From assembly GCA_051649245.1 (NCBI GenBank), contig JBOFGS010000014.1, positions 1 through 64,000 on the forward strand: a stretch of DNA of 64,000 nucleotides, written 5' to 3'. This document shows positions 1 to 8,322 of the stretch, piece by piece. The DNA comes from Brevinema_A sp051649245 (GTDB lineage: Bacteria > Spirochaetota > Brevinematia > Brevinematales > Brevinemataceae). Position 1 is the first letter of the stretch, and the number at the start of each line of letters is the position of its first letter. The notes below the pieces were generated by a model that made no database searches, was not told where the DNA came from, and saw only the letters and a list, made by a program, of their open reading frames with translations. The translations under genes and the position numbers were made by a program.

Positions 1-20
1 AAATTAGCTATATTAAATAG

Positions 21-155
21 AATAAACGCTCTTAATAGAGCGTTTATTCTTGTAGAAAATAGGTGTGAATTTAATAGGAGTGGACCGAGCAAAATCAGTT
101 TTGAGAACGACCTGCCATCGGGTCGTAATATTCTCAGAATGAGATTCTCAAAAGT
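21..155. repeat. Left copy of a structured flanking repeat
   Basis: The segment starts with a terminator-like hairpin (arms at 21-31 and 39-49) followed by T-rich DNA. After it come the motif TGGACCGAG (81-89) and TTTTGAGAA (99-107), a small hairpin GACC/GGTC, and TTCTCAAAAG (145-154). The same series of elements, in the same order and orientation, occurs at 19000-19140. The copies are clearly related but not identical. The left copy diverges just after 155, where the right copy has the closing arm GTCCACT. Together they bracket the accessory block; whether they are old att sites or members of an intergenic repeat family is not settled. Confidence 0.7.
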
Positions 156-603
156 TTGTCGTATCTATGTGTACGGCGAGAGAAAAAGAAAAGCACCACA
201 AAATAGTGATGCTTTCCTGAGATGTGACGACTGTCACTCGGATGGTGTAGTTAAGAGCGAAAAACTCTCAAAAGTTATGAATTTAATTATAGCTTTTCTT
301 TTAAAATACAGGGATAAAATTCCCGTTATCTGGGAAAAATACAGGGATTTCATCGTTTTTGAAAGAGTTAAAATTGCTACAAACTATTGTTATATCAATG
401 CAAATGCCGACCGCATGGTCAAAATTAACAGGGAATTTAAAATCACTTATCAGGGAAAAAATTTTAAAGAACAGGGATTTAAATGCGAATATCAGGGATT
501 GGAATATGACCGATTTTTTGGACAGTTTTTGATAAAATTAATAGTGACTAAAAGGAATACAGAGCTTTTGTCAAAAATTGAATGCCACAAGGTCTCTCTG
601 TAA
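139..603 (+). CDS. Doubtful ORF over a 21-bp repeat array
   Basis: This is an open frame of 154 codons with no recognisable domain. It starts inside the structured left repeat and has no convincing ribosome binding site, so it may not be a gene. The C-terminal half carries a heptad-like repeat (GKNFKEQ, GFKCEYQ and similar) produced by a 21-bp DNA periodicity. The composition is Lys/Phe/Tyr-rich with no signal peptide. It could be a decayed gene, or the frame may be open only because the repeated unit length is a multiple of three. Confidence 0.25.
   Translation: MRFSKVCRIYVYGERKRKAPQNSDAFLRCDDCHSDGVVKSEKLSKVMNLIIAFLLKYRDKIPVIWEKYRDFIVFERVKIATNYCYINANADRMVKINREFKITYQGKNFKEQGFKCEYQGLEYDRFFGQFLIKLIVTKRNTELLSKIECHKVSL
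308..498. repeat. Iteron-like (A/T)CAGGGA repeats
   Basis: Six copies of the 7-mer (A/T)CAGGGA lie at 308, 341, 428, 450, 471 and 492, all on the + strand. The last four are spaced 22, 21 and 21 bp, close to two helical turns. The surrounding bases are A/T-rich. The pattern resembles the iterons of replication origins or operator arrays, but it could equally be a degenerate coding minisatellite. Confidence 0.5.
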
Positions 604-686
604 ATTGTTGAGGACTTTTACGAAGTACCCTTGAGGTATAATTTAGAGTAGAGTGTTTTCTCTAAAGATTATAGAACTGGAATTTA

Positions 687-724
687 GAACAGCCTCTCAA
701 AATTGAGAGGCTGTTCTTTATTTT
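687..724 (+). terminator. Rho-independent terminator
   Basis: A perfect hairpin with arms GAACAGCCTCTCA and TGAGAGGCTGTTC is followed by TTTATTTT. It ends whatever is transcribed rightward from the start of the window. It lies in the 604-1017 gap, which otherwise holds a promoter and the leader of the LysM gene. Confidence 0.85.
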
Positions 725-807
725 AAATGATTTTTTATTTTATGTTCTGTAAATAAAATGATATGTTAATATAAATGTTGCTGAAATTGAAAAATATTTC
801 CAAAATA

Positions 808-838
808 TTAACAAAAATAGATAAAAGTATGCTATAAT
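808..838 (+). promoter_or_regulatory. Extended -10 promoter for the LysM/M15 pair
   Basis: TTAACA (808-813) lies 19 bp upstream of TATAAT (833-838), which is preceded by TG at 830-831, an extended -10 motif. It would give a leader of about 175 nt before the start codon at 1018. The spacing is slightly long, so the -35 call is weak. Confidence 0.5.
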
Positions 839-952
839 ATCAACTAATATTGATAATTTGATAACGAATAATGAAATATTCCTTGGGTAAATCCAGTGAA
901 AACGAAGAAATATGTTATTATTTGAAGTATTATCAATAAATGAAATAAGGAA

Positions 953-1012
953 ATACTTTGTTTTAGCACCTCCATGTGCAACAAAGTATACGCGGCATCG
1001 TGCCGCTAGGAG
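953..1012 (+). promoter_or_regulatory. Two stacked leader hairpins before the LysM gene
   Basis: The first hairpin has 10-bp arms ATACTTTGTT (953-962) and AACAAAGTAT (980-989), with an inner GCAC/GTGC stem. The second is GCGGCA-TCG-TGCCGC (992-1006). It is followed immediately by the ribosome binding site AGGAG (1008-1012) of the gene at 1018. The arrangement suggests a structured leader that affects translation, but no known riboswitch class is recognised. Confidence 0.55.
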
Positions 1013-1017
1013 ATATT

Positions 1018-1854
1018 ATGGCAAATTTTTCATCATCTCAAATCAGTGATATGATTTCAAGAAGAAAATACGAAGTCAAACGCGGTGACACTTTGTCGGA
1101 ATTGGCGGAGAGTTTTCAGAAGGCGTTTCCAACGCTGAACAGGTTTTCGAGATCGAATATCGAAGACATGATCTTTAGTGAGAATTCTTCGAATGCTTTT
1201 AAAGATAGAAATAAATCACTATTATTGGAAGGAAAATATCTAGAACTGAAATTCATTTTGGAGGCAAGAAGACGTGAATTTCGCTTCGACCACTCTGCTA
1301 AAGAGTATCTCTTCACCGACGAAGATAGACTGGCATTTGCAATAAATGAAAGTTTGTTTTGGGATCATTTTTGTCGATGTGATCGGGATTGCGGAACATT
1401 TCTGCAGGAAAGCTTGAAAGAGCAGGGTTTGAGCTCCTTGCCCAAGTCGATGAGTTTGAATCACAAAATTTCAGGATCCTGCTGCCACAAGGATTTAATC
1501 GAAAACGTCCGCCGAGAGATCGGCTCCTTCAAAAAAGCTATTAAATTGGATTTGATCGCCGAGAAAATATTGACAAATATCGGCTATCATTCTCCATCTA
1601 ATTCGCAAATTTCGGATCTTTCGAAAAAATTGATTGAGGAAAACCGTTTGAACGCTTGCAGGGACGAGAAATGTGTTTGTATTCCTTTCAGCCAAATCGA
1701 GAAATTATCGACGAAATGCGTCGACGCTTTCTACAAAAACGCGCCCATTTCCAGTCGCCAAAAGGATGATTTGAAGAAGGGAAGTTTCAAAGCGACGAAA
1801 AATGAATCCTTGGTTGGTTCGATTAAAGAATTGAAAGAACGATTAAAGAAATAG
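1018..1854 (+). CDS. LysM-domain protein, Cys-rich, of phage/effector type
   Basis: The chosen start is ATG 1018, after AGGAGAT; an in-frame ATG at 976 lies inside the leader hairpin. An N-terminal LysM-like module is visible at residues about 18-65 (YEVKRGDTLSELAESF), which normally binds peptidoglycan. The rest is unrecognised, with three cysteine clusters (CRCDRDC, CC and CRDEKCVC). There is no signal peptide. The gene sits 9 bp before an M15-type peptidase, so the pair probably acts together on the cell wall, as lysis, baseplate-hub or exported cargo proteins of a mobile element. The base composition is richer in GC than in the neighbouring lipoprotein gene. Confidence 0.6.
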   Translation: MANFSSSQISDMISRRKYEVKRGDTLSELAESFQKAFPTLNRFSRSNIEDMIFSENSSNAFKDRNKSLLLEGKYLELKFILEARRREFRFDHSAKEYLFTDEDRLAFAINESLFWDHFCRCDRDCGTFLQESLKEQGLSSLPKSMSLNHKISGSCCHKDLIENVRREIGSFKKAIKLDLIAEKILTNIGYHSPSNSQISDLSKKLIEENRLNACRDEKCVCIPFSQIEKLSTKCVDAFYKNAPISSRQKDDLKKGSFKATKNESLVGSIKELKERLKK

Positions 1855-1863
1855 GAGAAGTAA

Positions 1864-2946
1864 ATGATCGAAATATATACAGACAAAGGATGTAAATGTA
1901 AGGATTCGGATCCGATTTGTACGGATATGGAATATATTGTGGTGGATGAGGAAAGCATCAAAAATATCAAAGAAATTCACAGCCAAGAATTGCATCAATT
2001 AAAAATATTCGGGAAAATTATTTTGGGGCAGAATATTTCGGATACGCTCATCAATAACTGGGCAAAAGTAAAGCATTACTATCAACATCATATTTCAGAC
2101 TTAAAAACCGAATCTTTTAAAATCGCCAAAGCAAAAAGCATTTTGAATAGCTTTAGCAGTTCGAGTAAAGTTGGTGACGACCTAAAGCTGACATTCTCGC
2201 ATTCGTTGCATAAACTGGGTGCGAAGACCTTATTGTTTGATGCGGGATGTGCTGATAGCAAGAGAATTTTGATCACTTCAAACAGTCATAGTATATTTAA
2301 CGACTCAGGAGTACAAGGCAATACCAAAATCAAATTTATCGCTCTTCTTCAAAACGTCTTCCACGATCTAGGATCAAAATACAATCCTGTCCGTCTTACC
2401 AGCGGCTTTAGAACTCCACAAAAACAGGCTGAAATTATGACGGAACTTTTAATCAAAGGTGTAAATATTGCGGCATACTATTTAGAGGCTACACGATCTC
2501 TTCCCTATCTTTGCATTCTTCAATCATTGTATGATGATGATTATACTTCTACTTCTTTAAGCACAATAGGAGCTGAAAATTTAGCTAAAAAAACACAATT
2601 TACAGAATTGATCTTAGATTATATAGGATTTACGGAGACAATTTTAGATACAATGCCCAATCCTTCAGTGCCTGAAAAAATTATTCTCATAGCAGGTCAA
2701 TTATATAATCGTGAAACGATTAAAAAGATGTTTTATAAGAATTCGGTTGCCTATTATTTTTTATTGGAAAAAGGCATGAATAAGCAGATTTTTTGGCCGT
2801 CTCGTCATTTAGAAGGGGTAGCTTTTGATATTGAATTGAATACATCCGGCAGTGAAGGAAAAGCTTACGATCTTCATCGTCCAATTACTGCTCGAAGAGC
2901 AACAAAAAATGGTACTAATGATCATTATCATTTGACTCTGAAATGA
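1864..2946 (+). CDS. M15-family (D-Ala-D-Ala carboxypeptidase-like) peptidase
   Basis: The C-terminal half carries the M15 zinc-peptidase pattern: SGFRTPQKQAE at about residue 180, HLEGVAFDIE (HxxGxAxD) near residue 319, and DHYHLTL at the C-terminus (HxH). These enzymes cut peptidoglycan peptide crosslinks and are common phage endolysins. The N-terminal 150 residues are unrecognised and start with a Cys motif (CKCKDSDPIC) like the cysteine clusters of the upstream gene. An AGGAG precedes the ATG. The last 32 bp overlap the end of the convergent lipoprotein gene. A polymorphic effector is an alternative to an endolysin. Confidence 0.65.
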   Translation: MIEIYTDKGCKCKDSDPICTDMEYIVVDEESIKNIKEIHSQELHQLKIFGKIILGQNISDTLINNWAKVKHYYQHHISDLKTESFKIAKAKSILNSFSSSSKVGDDLKLTFSHSLHKLGAKTLLFDAGCADSKRILITSNSHSIFNDSGVQGNTKIKFIALLQNVFHDLGSKYNPVRLTSGFRTPQKQAEIMTELLIKGVNIAAYYLEATRSLPYLCILQSLYDDDYTSTSLSTIGAENLAKKTQFTELILDYIGFTETILDTMPNPSVPEKIILIAGQLYNRETIKKMFYKNSVAYYFLLEKGMNKQIFWPSRHLEGVAFDIELNTSGSEGKAYDLHRPITARRATKNGTNDHYHLTLK

Positions 2947-3778
2947 GCGATAATGGATCACTTGAAGATAAAACTCCTTTTCTCGATCTATTGAATATAG
3001 CACCGTTTTCATTAGTATATTGCAGAAAATCCCATTCATTTATCATCGGATAAACGGTGACTTTTTGCATAATATCTTTTCCGACAGGAGATTCAGCATA
3101 GTTATAGTAGGTAAAATGATTGTCTATTATTGGATATAATGTTTTAACTAAGTAAATATTATTATCCGGTTTATAATATAGTCGTTTATTTGTCGATATA
3201 TCAGCGATATAGATAATTTCAGTTTCATTAGTCATGCGTTCTGTTTCAAGATAAACAGGTTCGATAAAATTAGTGGGAAAATTCGTAATATCTAGAGGTA
3301 AATTAGATACTATTGTCATATTCTGAACGTAAAAATAATGATTGTTGTCATTTTTGTAGTATACAGCATCGTACTCTGGGGCATCATTCCAAGAAGGTAT
3401 ATAATAAATACCGTTACTGATTATATCAGTTAAATTTGAGTTAGGGGTATTCCAAGTTTCTTCAATTTTGTAACCGTACCATTCAATAGAATCTCTATGC
3501 TCTAATAAGTATAATTCAGGAGTAAGACCATAGGAGAGGATATAATTTGAGTTAGTGCGATCAAGATAAATGGGATTAGTAGACAAAGAAGTAAGAGGGT
3601 AATTAGTGATAATTTTATGAGAGCTGGAGTCCAGAATAAAAATATCATTGGAATCGGGTATTTCATTATCGATTTGATTATTGCCAGATGTAGCGATTTG
3701 AGATTGAGTAGCTGATTGTTTTTTATTGCTGGCACAGCCGCTCATTAATAAAATAATTAATAATAATATAAATCTCAT
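2915..3778 (-). CDS. Lipoprotein of unknown function
   Basis: The start is ATG 3778, because the longer frame to 3826 runs into the promoter. The protein begins with a lipoprotein signal peptide and lipobox (LLMSGC), so it should be acylated and exported. The remaining roughly 270 residues are rich in Asn, Tyr and Ser and have no recognised domain. They resemble secreted structural proteins with repeated short beta-type segments. The gene has its own strong promoter at 3798-3826 and ends convergently with the M15 gene. The broken lipoprotein gene at 28920-29618 has the same type of promoter. Confidence 0.6.
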   Translation of the reverse strand: MRFILLLIILLMSGCASNKKQSATQSQIATSGNNQIDNEIPDSNDIFILDSSSHKIITNYPLTSLSTNPIYLDRTNSNYILSYGLTPELYLLEHRDSIEWYGYKIEETWNTPNSNLTDIISNGIYYIPSWNDAPEYDAVYYKNDNNHYFYVQNMTIVSNLPLDITNFPTNFIEPVYLETERMTNETEIIYIADISTNKRLYYKPDNNIYLVKTLYPIIDNHFTYYNYAESPVGKDIMQKVTVYPMINEWDFLQYTNENGAIFNRSRKGVLSSSDPLSLISESNDNDH

Positions 3779-3782
3779 AAAT

Positions 3783-3826
3783 ACCTCTATACTTGTAATT
3801 ATAGTATGGAGGTGTTTTTTTGTCAA
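3783..3826 (-). promoter_or_regulatory. Strong promoter with a hairpin reaching the RBS
   Basis: On the minus strand TTGACA (3821-3826), 17 bp and TATAAT (3798-3803) form a consensus promoter, giving a leader of only about 12 nt. Inverted arms ACCTCTATACT (3783-3793) and AGTATGGAGGT (3803-3813) link the ribosome binding site with the promoter spacer. On the + strand the same hairpin is followed by seven T residues and could stop readthrough from the left. Confidence 0.75.
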
Positions 3827-3934
3827 TCAATCACAGTAAACGCCTTTCATTAGCCAATCAGTATTGACAGATTGTAATTCTTCTTGGATATCAATAATTT
3901 GTTGTTTTAATTGACATTTTTGATTTTCTATCAA
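3827..3934 (-). CDS. Possible 35-residue ORF or fragment after gajB
   Basis: An open minus-strand frame continues from the 3' end of gajB in another frame. It encodes a Gln/Glu-rich, coiled-coil-like peptide that ends in KGVYCD. The only available start is TTG at 3934, with no clear ribosome binding site. It may be a remnant of a third gene of the operon. Confidence 0.25.
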   Translation of the reverse strand: MIENQKCQLKQQIIDIQEELQSVNTDWLMKGVYCD

Positions 3935-3960
3935 TTCAGAAAAGTTTTCTTCTACTACGA

Positions 3961-5550
3961 TTATAACTTTCTTATTTTAATTTCCACGATATTTTCAAAC
4001 CATTGTCTAGCTTTTATCAAAATTTCTGGGCTAGGATTTTCAAAATATACAACGAGATTGTTTTTTGCTCTAGAGCAAGCAACATAGAAAAGTTTTTGTG
4101 TTCTATGAACGACAGATTCTTTATTAGCTGTATTTTCAAAAAGATCTCCAAAATTGTAATTCTTCCATCCACCATTATCCATAATTACAAGCACATTATC
4201 AAATTCAGCTCCTTTAATACTATGCTGAGTAGAAAAAATAGCAGTTTCATTTCGATAATTATAGTATTTTCTAATTTCTTCTGCTTGAATCTGGGAGAGA
4301 GTGTTATATTTTTCTTTATGAGAGTCATCTTGATTGATATATTCAAGAAATGCCTCGTCTAGATGAATAATGTTCTTATCATGGGCATAATCAATCCATT
4401 CACCAATTAATTTATCAGGAGAATTTAGACAATCGATATATGTTCGTAGTTCAGTTTTATCAGATGCCAGCGTAATTATAAATTTTGTTTTCTGTAAAAA
4501 CTCAGTAACGTTATCATTATTGTAGAGTTCTATTATGTTCTGCAATTTTAACAGATGATCAACACTCTTAGGTAGATTTTCTTCAGTTAGTCTAGCTCCA
4601 TATAATTCAAATAAATTAGGGAATCCCATTTCTCTAGCAATAAGTTTGTGTGTTAAATAGAGAATTTTAGTATGCTCTGATGATTCTAAGTTCCAATATG
4701 AAAATATAGGATTAGATAGTATATCTCGGTTTGATAGAGAATTCGTAGAATATAAAAATGTGGTTGACCCTTGTAGGTTATTGCTAGCTGGTCGTTGATT
4801 TAAATCATCTAGTCTGAGTTGGTTAATCGTATTTATTACAGATACAGAGCAACGATAGTTATCTTCTTTGGGAATATTAGTAACAATATTCTTATCGATA
4901 TAAGAATTAATATCCCCAATTCCTGTTTGATAAATCGCTTGCATACTATCCCCAAATAAACCAATAACGGGCTTGTTTGGGTGGGATTGGATGTGTTCTA
5001 AAAATATCTTAATGGTTAATTCATTGGTATCTTGGTATTCATCAATAAAAATATAATCATATCTATCAGCAATAATACGAGATAAGAGAAAATAATTAGC
5101 AAACATATATTCAGAAATTTTCAACAAATCATCGTGTGAAAACACACCATCTTCTAATTTTTTATAATCTTGATAATTGATTTTTATATCAGAATTTAAA
5201 ATATCTTCTATTGGAGGTTTATCTCCATTCTTATTGTATTTGATTGTTCCGTTTGTTACTAATGTAATAACAGTTGTTTTTAAGTCTTGTTGGAACATTT
5301 TGATTTGTTCCCATAGAAATTCATGAATTGTAAATGCAATAGTTCCATATTGAGAAAAATGTTTATTAATTTCATTTTTTGCGATATTTGTATAAGTAAT
5401 ACATGCTACTTTAACTTTGGGATCTTTAGTATAAACATAATCTAAAACTTGTCCTAATGTATAAGTTTTTCCGCTACCTGCTCCACCATTTAATACAAAA
5501 TTTTGTCGGTTATTACAGCATTCAATAATAGTGTCTATTGCTGGAGCCAC
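3961..5550 (-). CDS. gajB: Gabija protein GajB, UvrD-like helicase
   Basis: This is a 529-residue superfamily 1 helicase. It has Walker A GGAGSGKT at residues 22-29, motif II FIDEYQDT near residue 170, motif V-like TQHSIKGAEFDNV, and motif VI-like YVACSRAKNNL near the C-terminus. The start is GTG 5550, inside the last codons of gajA (16-bp overlap), so translation is probably coupled. A short UvrD-like helicase directly after an OLD-family ATPase/TOPRIM nuclease is the known layout of Gabija, where GajB works with GajA to abort phage infection. The assignment rests on motifs and gene order. Confidence 0.85.
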   Translation of the reverse strand: MAPAIDTIIECCNNRQNFVLNGGAGSGKTYTLGQVLDYVYTKDPKVKVACITYTNIAKNEINKHFSQYGTIAFTIHEFLWEQIKMFQQDLKTTVITLVTNGTIKYNKNGDKPPIEDILNSDIKINYQDYKKLEDGVFSHDDLLKISEYMFANYFLLSRIIADRYDYIFIDEYQDTNELTIKIFLEHIQSHPNKPVIGLFGDSMQAIYQTGIGDINSYIDKNIVTNIPKEDNYRCSVSVINTINQLRLDDLNQRPASNNLQGSTTFLYSTNSLSNRDILSNPIFSYWNLESSEHTKILYLTHKLIAREMGFPNLFELYGARLTEENLPKSVDHLLKLQNIIELYNNDNVTEFLQKTKFIITLASDKTELRTYIDCLNSPDKLIGEWIDYAHDKNIIHLDEAFLEYINQDDSHKEKYNTLSQIQAEEIRKYYNYRNETAIFSTQHSIKGAEFDNVLVIMDNGGWKNYNFGDLFENTANKESVVHRTQKLFYVACSRAKNNLVVYFENPSPEILIKARQWFENIVEIKIRKL

Positions 5551-7484
5551 TCTAAACCTTCCTTAATATATTGAGGAATATTCCAGTTGGAATAGTCTTC
5601 TAATGAGCAATAGAGAATATCCGCAGCAAATTCTGCTTTAGTAGAACGAAGCCTTTCAGCAAGGATATATGCATTTTCTTCAGTTATATTTTCTCTATTG
5701 TTTTGTGAAAAATGGTTCTTTAAATCTTCATGATTTGTAATAAAATCTCTATTACAATGGATGAAGGCATCTTCAAAACTTCGTGCATGGTAATCATTTT
5801 CTTTTATTTGGTAAGTAATTCGGAGATTTCCATCTTTATTGGGTTGCCATATACCATTTTGGAATTGAAATGTTTTTTGTTCACCCGTCTTAGAAGTAAG
5901 TTCTTGTAAGGAAGAAGGTGTTTCTTGATTCTTGAAAAAATAATTGAGCCCACTGTTGCTGCTACGAATACCCTCTGCTACACAACACTTTTTATTATCT
6001 TTGCATGAATCAATATCAGTAATTATAAGGGTTTTTACCCCAATAAAATCTAAAAATTGATTAAATATATGAGCATGAGCGCCTCCCATTTCTATAATTG
6101 AAATATATTGACTGTACAATGGAGCATTGTTTTGTAATGGAGTAATTTTTTTCATCATAGCTGGCAGTAAAATACGTTCCGTTGTGCCTTCAACAAATAT
6201 TGCTTTATCCGTAAAAAACAATTCTGTATTTTGCGTGGTTAAGTACTTATGTAAAAAGTGAAAATCATTTTTCATAGAATTTTTTAATTCTTTAATGTTT
6301 TTTAGTAAGACGCTATTATCTTGCTTTTGCAAATAGCGAATTGAAGAAAAATCACTTTGAGAAATAATATGAGCAGAATGTGTTGATATTAAGGTTTGAA
6401 TAGGCACATCTATCTTTTTGATAGTGTCAGTAATATTTTTAATGAATGTATATTGCATCTGAGGATGTGAATGTGCTTCGGGTTCTTCAATAATGAGTAG
6501 ATTGATGGGGGTGCCGGAGTTCTTTAATTTATTACTGGAGGTATGTATATTTAATATCATATGAATAAAATTTAAATACCCTAGACCATTATAATGCTCT
6601 GGCAGAGTTCCTTGATCAGTCGCGTATATAAATCTAGTATTTGTATAATTTGATATATGTTGCTCATTAATTTCAGAAATAGCTTGAGTATTAAGGTTTG
6701 TAAATGTACGTAAATCCTCCGTTACTGTTTCTAGAGATTTACCATATTGATTATTCATTTCTGAATTCAAGTCTTGTAAAATACGGTTTATTTTGTTTTG
6801 ATAATCTTCTGTGGTAGTCTGGTCTAAGTTTTCTTTTAGAGAATCTAGTAATTTGGTAAGAGGGTTTATATTTTTTATATTATCAGAGCTGTTAACTTCT
6901 CTTGAGGCGTGAATAAACTCAAGTGATATAACATCTGTGAGTTGTTTCAATTCGATTATTTGTTTATAACTATGCTCTGTATCAATAGAATAGTATTGTT
7001 TTATAAAGTAATTTGTTAATCCTAACTCTTTTAAAAATATAAATAAATTATCATCTTTATTATTATCAATAAATTGTTGATAATGGTGATAGAACTCCTT
7101 CTTTTTAGAGTCGATTAAGGTGTATTCGCATTTTATATGTATTTGATTATTTGTCTCTGAAAGGCTTGGAAGAATATAGGATAGTTGATTAAGATTATCC
7201 CGATCAGAGTATTCTATGATTAGTTCCAAAGAAAACTGTAGCTCAAATTCAGACAAGGTATTCTCAGTAAGGGTTGATAATTCCCGTGTTTTATCAGCTA
7301 AATAATATAGATTTAAGTCTTCGACAGAAAAATTTTTATTATTTAAAAATATATCTAATAATACAAACATGGATGTTTTGCCAGTATTATTTTTTCCAAT
7401 AACAAGAGTAGCAGAGTCTTCTAATTCCATAGTAATATCTTGAAGAGAACGGAAATTTTTGATAGATAGAGATGTGATTTTCAT
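5535..7484 (-). CDS. gajA: Gabija protein GajA, OLD-family ATPase with TOPRIM nuclease
   Basis: The protein has 649 residues. The N-terminal ABC-type ATPase has Walker A GKNNTGKTS near residue 30, Walker B LLIIEEPEAHSHP and the following ISTHSAHI histidine switch. The TOPRIM domain shows the acidic signature VEGTTERILLPAMM near residue 430 and ITDID near residue 489. In Gabija this is the DNA-nicking subunit. It is longer than the Bacillus prototype (about 580 residues), with extra central sequence. Its start ATG overlaps the stop of the restriction endonuclease gene (ATGA), which puts the defence pair in one operon with a restriction-modification system. Confidence 0.87.
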   Translation of the reverse strand: MKITSLSIKNFRSLQDITMELEDSATLVIGKNNTGKTSMFVLLDIFLNNKNFSVEDLNLYYLADKTRELSTLTENTLSEFELQFSLELIIEYSDRDNLNQLSYILPSLSETNNQIHIKCEYTLIDSKKKEFYHHYQQFIDNNKDDNLFIFLKELGLTNYFIKQYYSIDTEHSYKQIIELKQLTDVISLEFIHASREVNSSDNIKNINPLTKLLDSLKENLDQTTTEDYQNKINRILQDLNSEMNNQYGKSLETVTEDLRTFTNLNTQAISEINEQHISNYTNTRFIYATDQGTLPEHYNGLGYLNFIHMILNIHTSSNKLKNSGTPINLLIIEEPEAHSHPQMQYTFIKNITDTIKKIDVPIQTLISTHSAHIISQSDFSSIRYLQKQDNSVLLKNIKELKNSMKNDFHFLHKYLTTQNTELFFTDKAIFVEGTTERILLPAMMKKITPLQNNAPLYSQYISIIEMGGAHAHIFNQFLDFIGVKTLIITDIDSCKDNKKCCVAEGIRSSNSGLNYFFKNQETPSSLQELTSKTGEQKTFQFQNGIWQPNKDGNLRITYQIKENDYHARSFEDAFIHCNRDFITNHEDLKNHFSQNNRENITEENAYILAERLRSTKAEFAADILYCSLEDYSNWNIPQYIKEGLEWLQQ

Positions 7485-8287
7485 TCATAGCACTCCGTAA
7501 TCAGACTATCCCAGTAACTATTGTTGGCTCTCCATTGTGAATAAGGGCGCGCATTACCTTGATACATACCACTATCAAAAAATACAACCCCTTGTTGAAT
7601 AAGCTCTATCCAGTTATCATAGCTCATAGGTTTACCAAAACAAAGCTCTTGATAAGACCCATCTTCTCCCTTTTTGCAAGTAAACCAACCAAGATTGTTG
7701 AATTTATCTTCAAGCTTTTCTTTCAAACATTTATCTGCTCTCTTTCTAGTAGGAGATGTAATACCAAACCACCGTGCTAAAATGAGATTTTCTTGCTGTA
7801 ATTCTATAGGTACAATTTGATCTTTGTTAGGCCGTAAATCTTTACTATAACTATAGAGTGCTATAATATCTTTATTTTCAGATATTTCTAATTTTTGTCC
7901 AAATTCATTATACTTGTTGATCTTTGGTATAGGGCTACCAGACCAAGAAAAACGATTGTTTTTATTAATATTAGGCTTTCCAAAAATAGCACAAAAACTA
8001 TCTTGTCTTTCTTTATAGTTTTTCCCTATGAAGTAACGTATATACTGACCAGTTTTAAAAATATACTGATTAGCAGACCAATCTCCAAATGTGGTTTTAG
8101 AAGCTGTTGAATTTTTTAATTCATAGCCAAACAAATCTGCACTATTATCTGCATTTGCCATAATACCAAATTGTCGTTCTAACCAATGTCCTTCTTTACC
8201 ATCGTGTCTAGTATTAGATGCACTTGTATCAGGAAATCTATTTTTCACGTTTTCTCTAAATAATTCAATAATTCGCTCTTTATTCAT
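7481..8287 (-). CDS. Type II restriction endonuclease, LlaMI/ScrFI (MvaI/BcnI-like) family
   Basis: The 268-residue protein shows the N-terminal pattern GHWLERQFGI (33-42) followed by D51-LFGY-E56-L-K58. This is a D-x4-E-x-K nuclease centre of the type found in the MvaI/BcnI and LlaMI/ScrFI enzymes. Two m5C methyltransferase genes lie next to it, as in the lactococcal ScrFI system, which cuts CCNGG. The specificity here is inferred from that layout and is not proven. The gene lies 35 bp after the methyltransferase gene and overlaps gajA by 4 bp. Confidence 0.75.
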   Translation of the reverse strand: MNKERIIELFRENVKNRFPDTSASNTRHDGKEGHWLERQFGIMANADNSADLFGYELKNSTASKTTFGDWSANQYIFKTGQYIRYFIGKNYKERQDSFCAIFGKPNINKNNRFSWSGSPIPKINKYNEFGQKLEISENKDIIALYSYSKDLRPNKDQIVPIELQQENLILARWFGITSPTRKRADKCLKEKLEDKFNNLGWFTCKKGEDGSYQELCFGKPMSYDNWIELIQQGVVFFDSGMYQGNARPYSQWRANNSYWDSLITECYE

Positions 8288-8322
8288 ATGTTGTATTCTC
8301 TTATTTCTATATATTTCTTTTA

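Noticed and set aside
308..498. CRISPR array
   Set aside because: The repeated unit is only 7 bp with variable sequence around it, spacing is too short and no cas gene is present.
1116..1970. Four minus-strand frames opposite the LysM gene
   Set aside because: They lack ribosome binding sites and known patterns and follow from codon structure of the sense gene.
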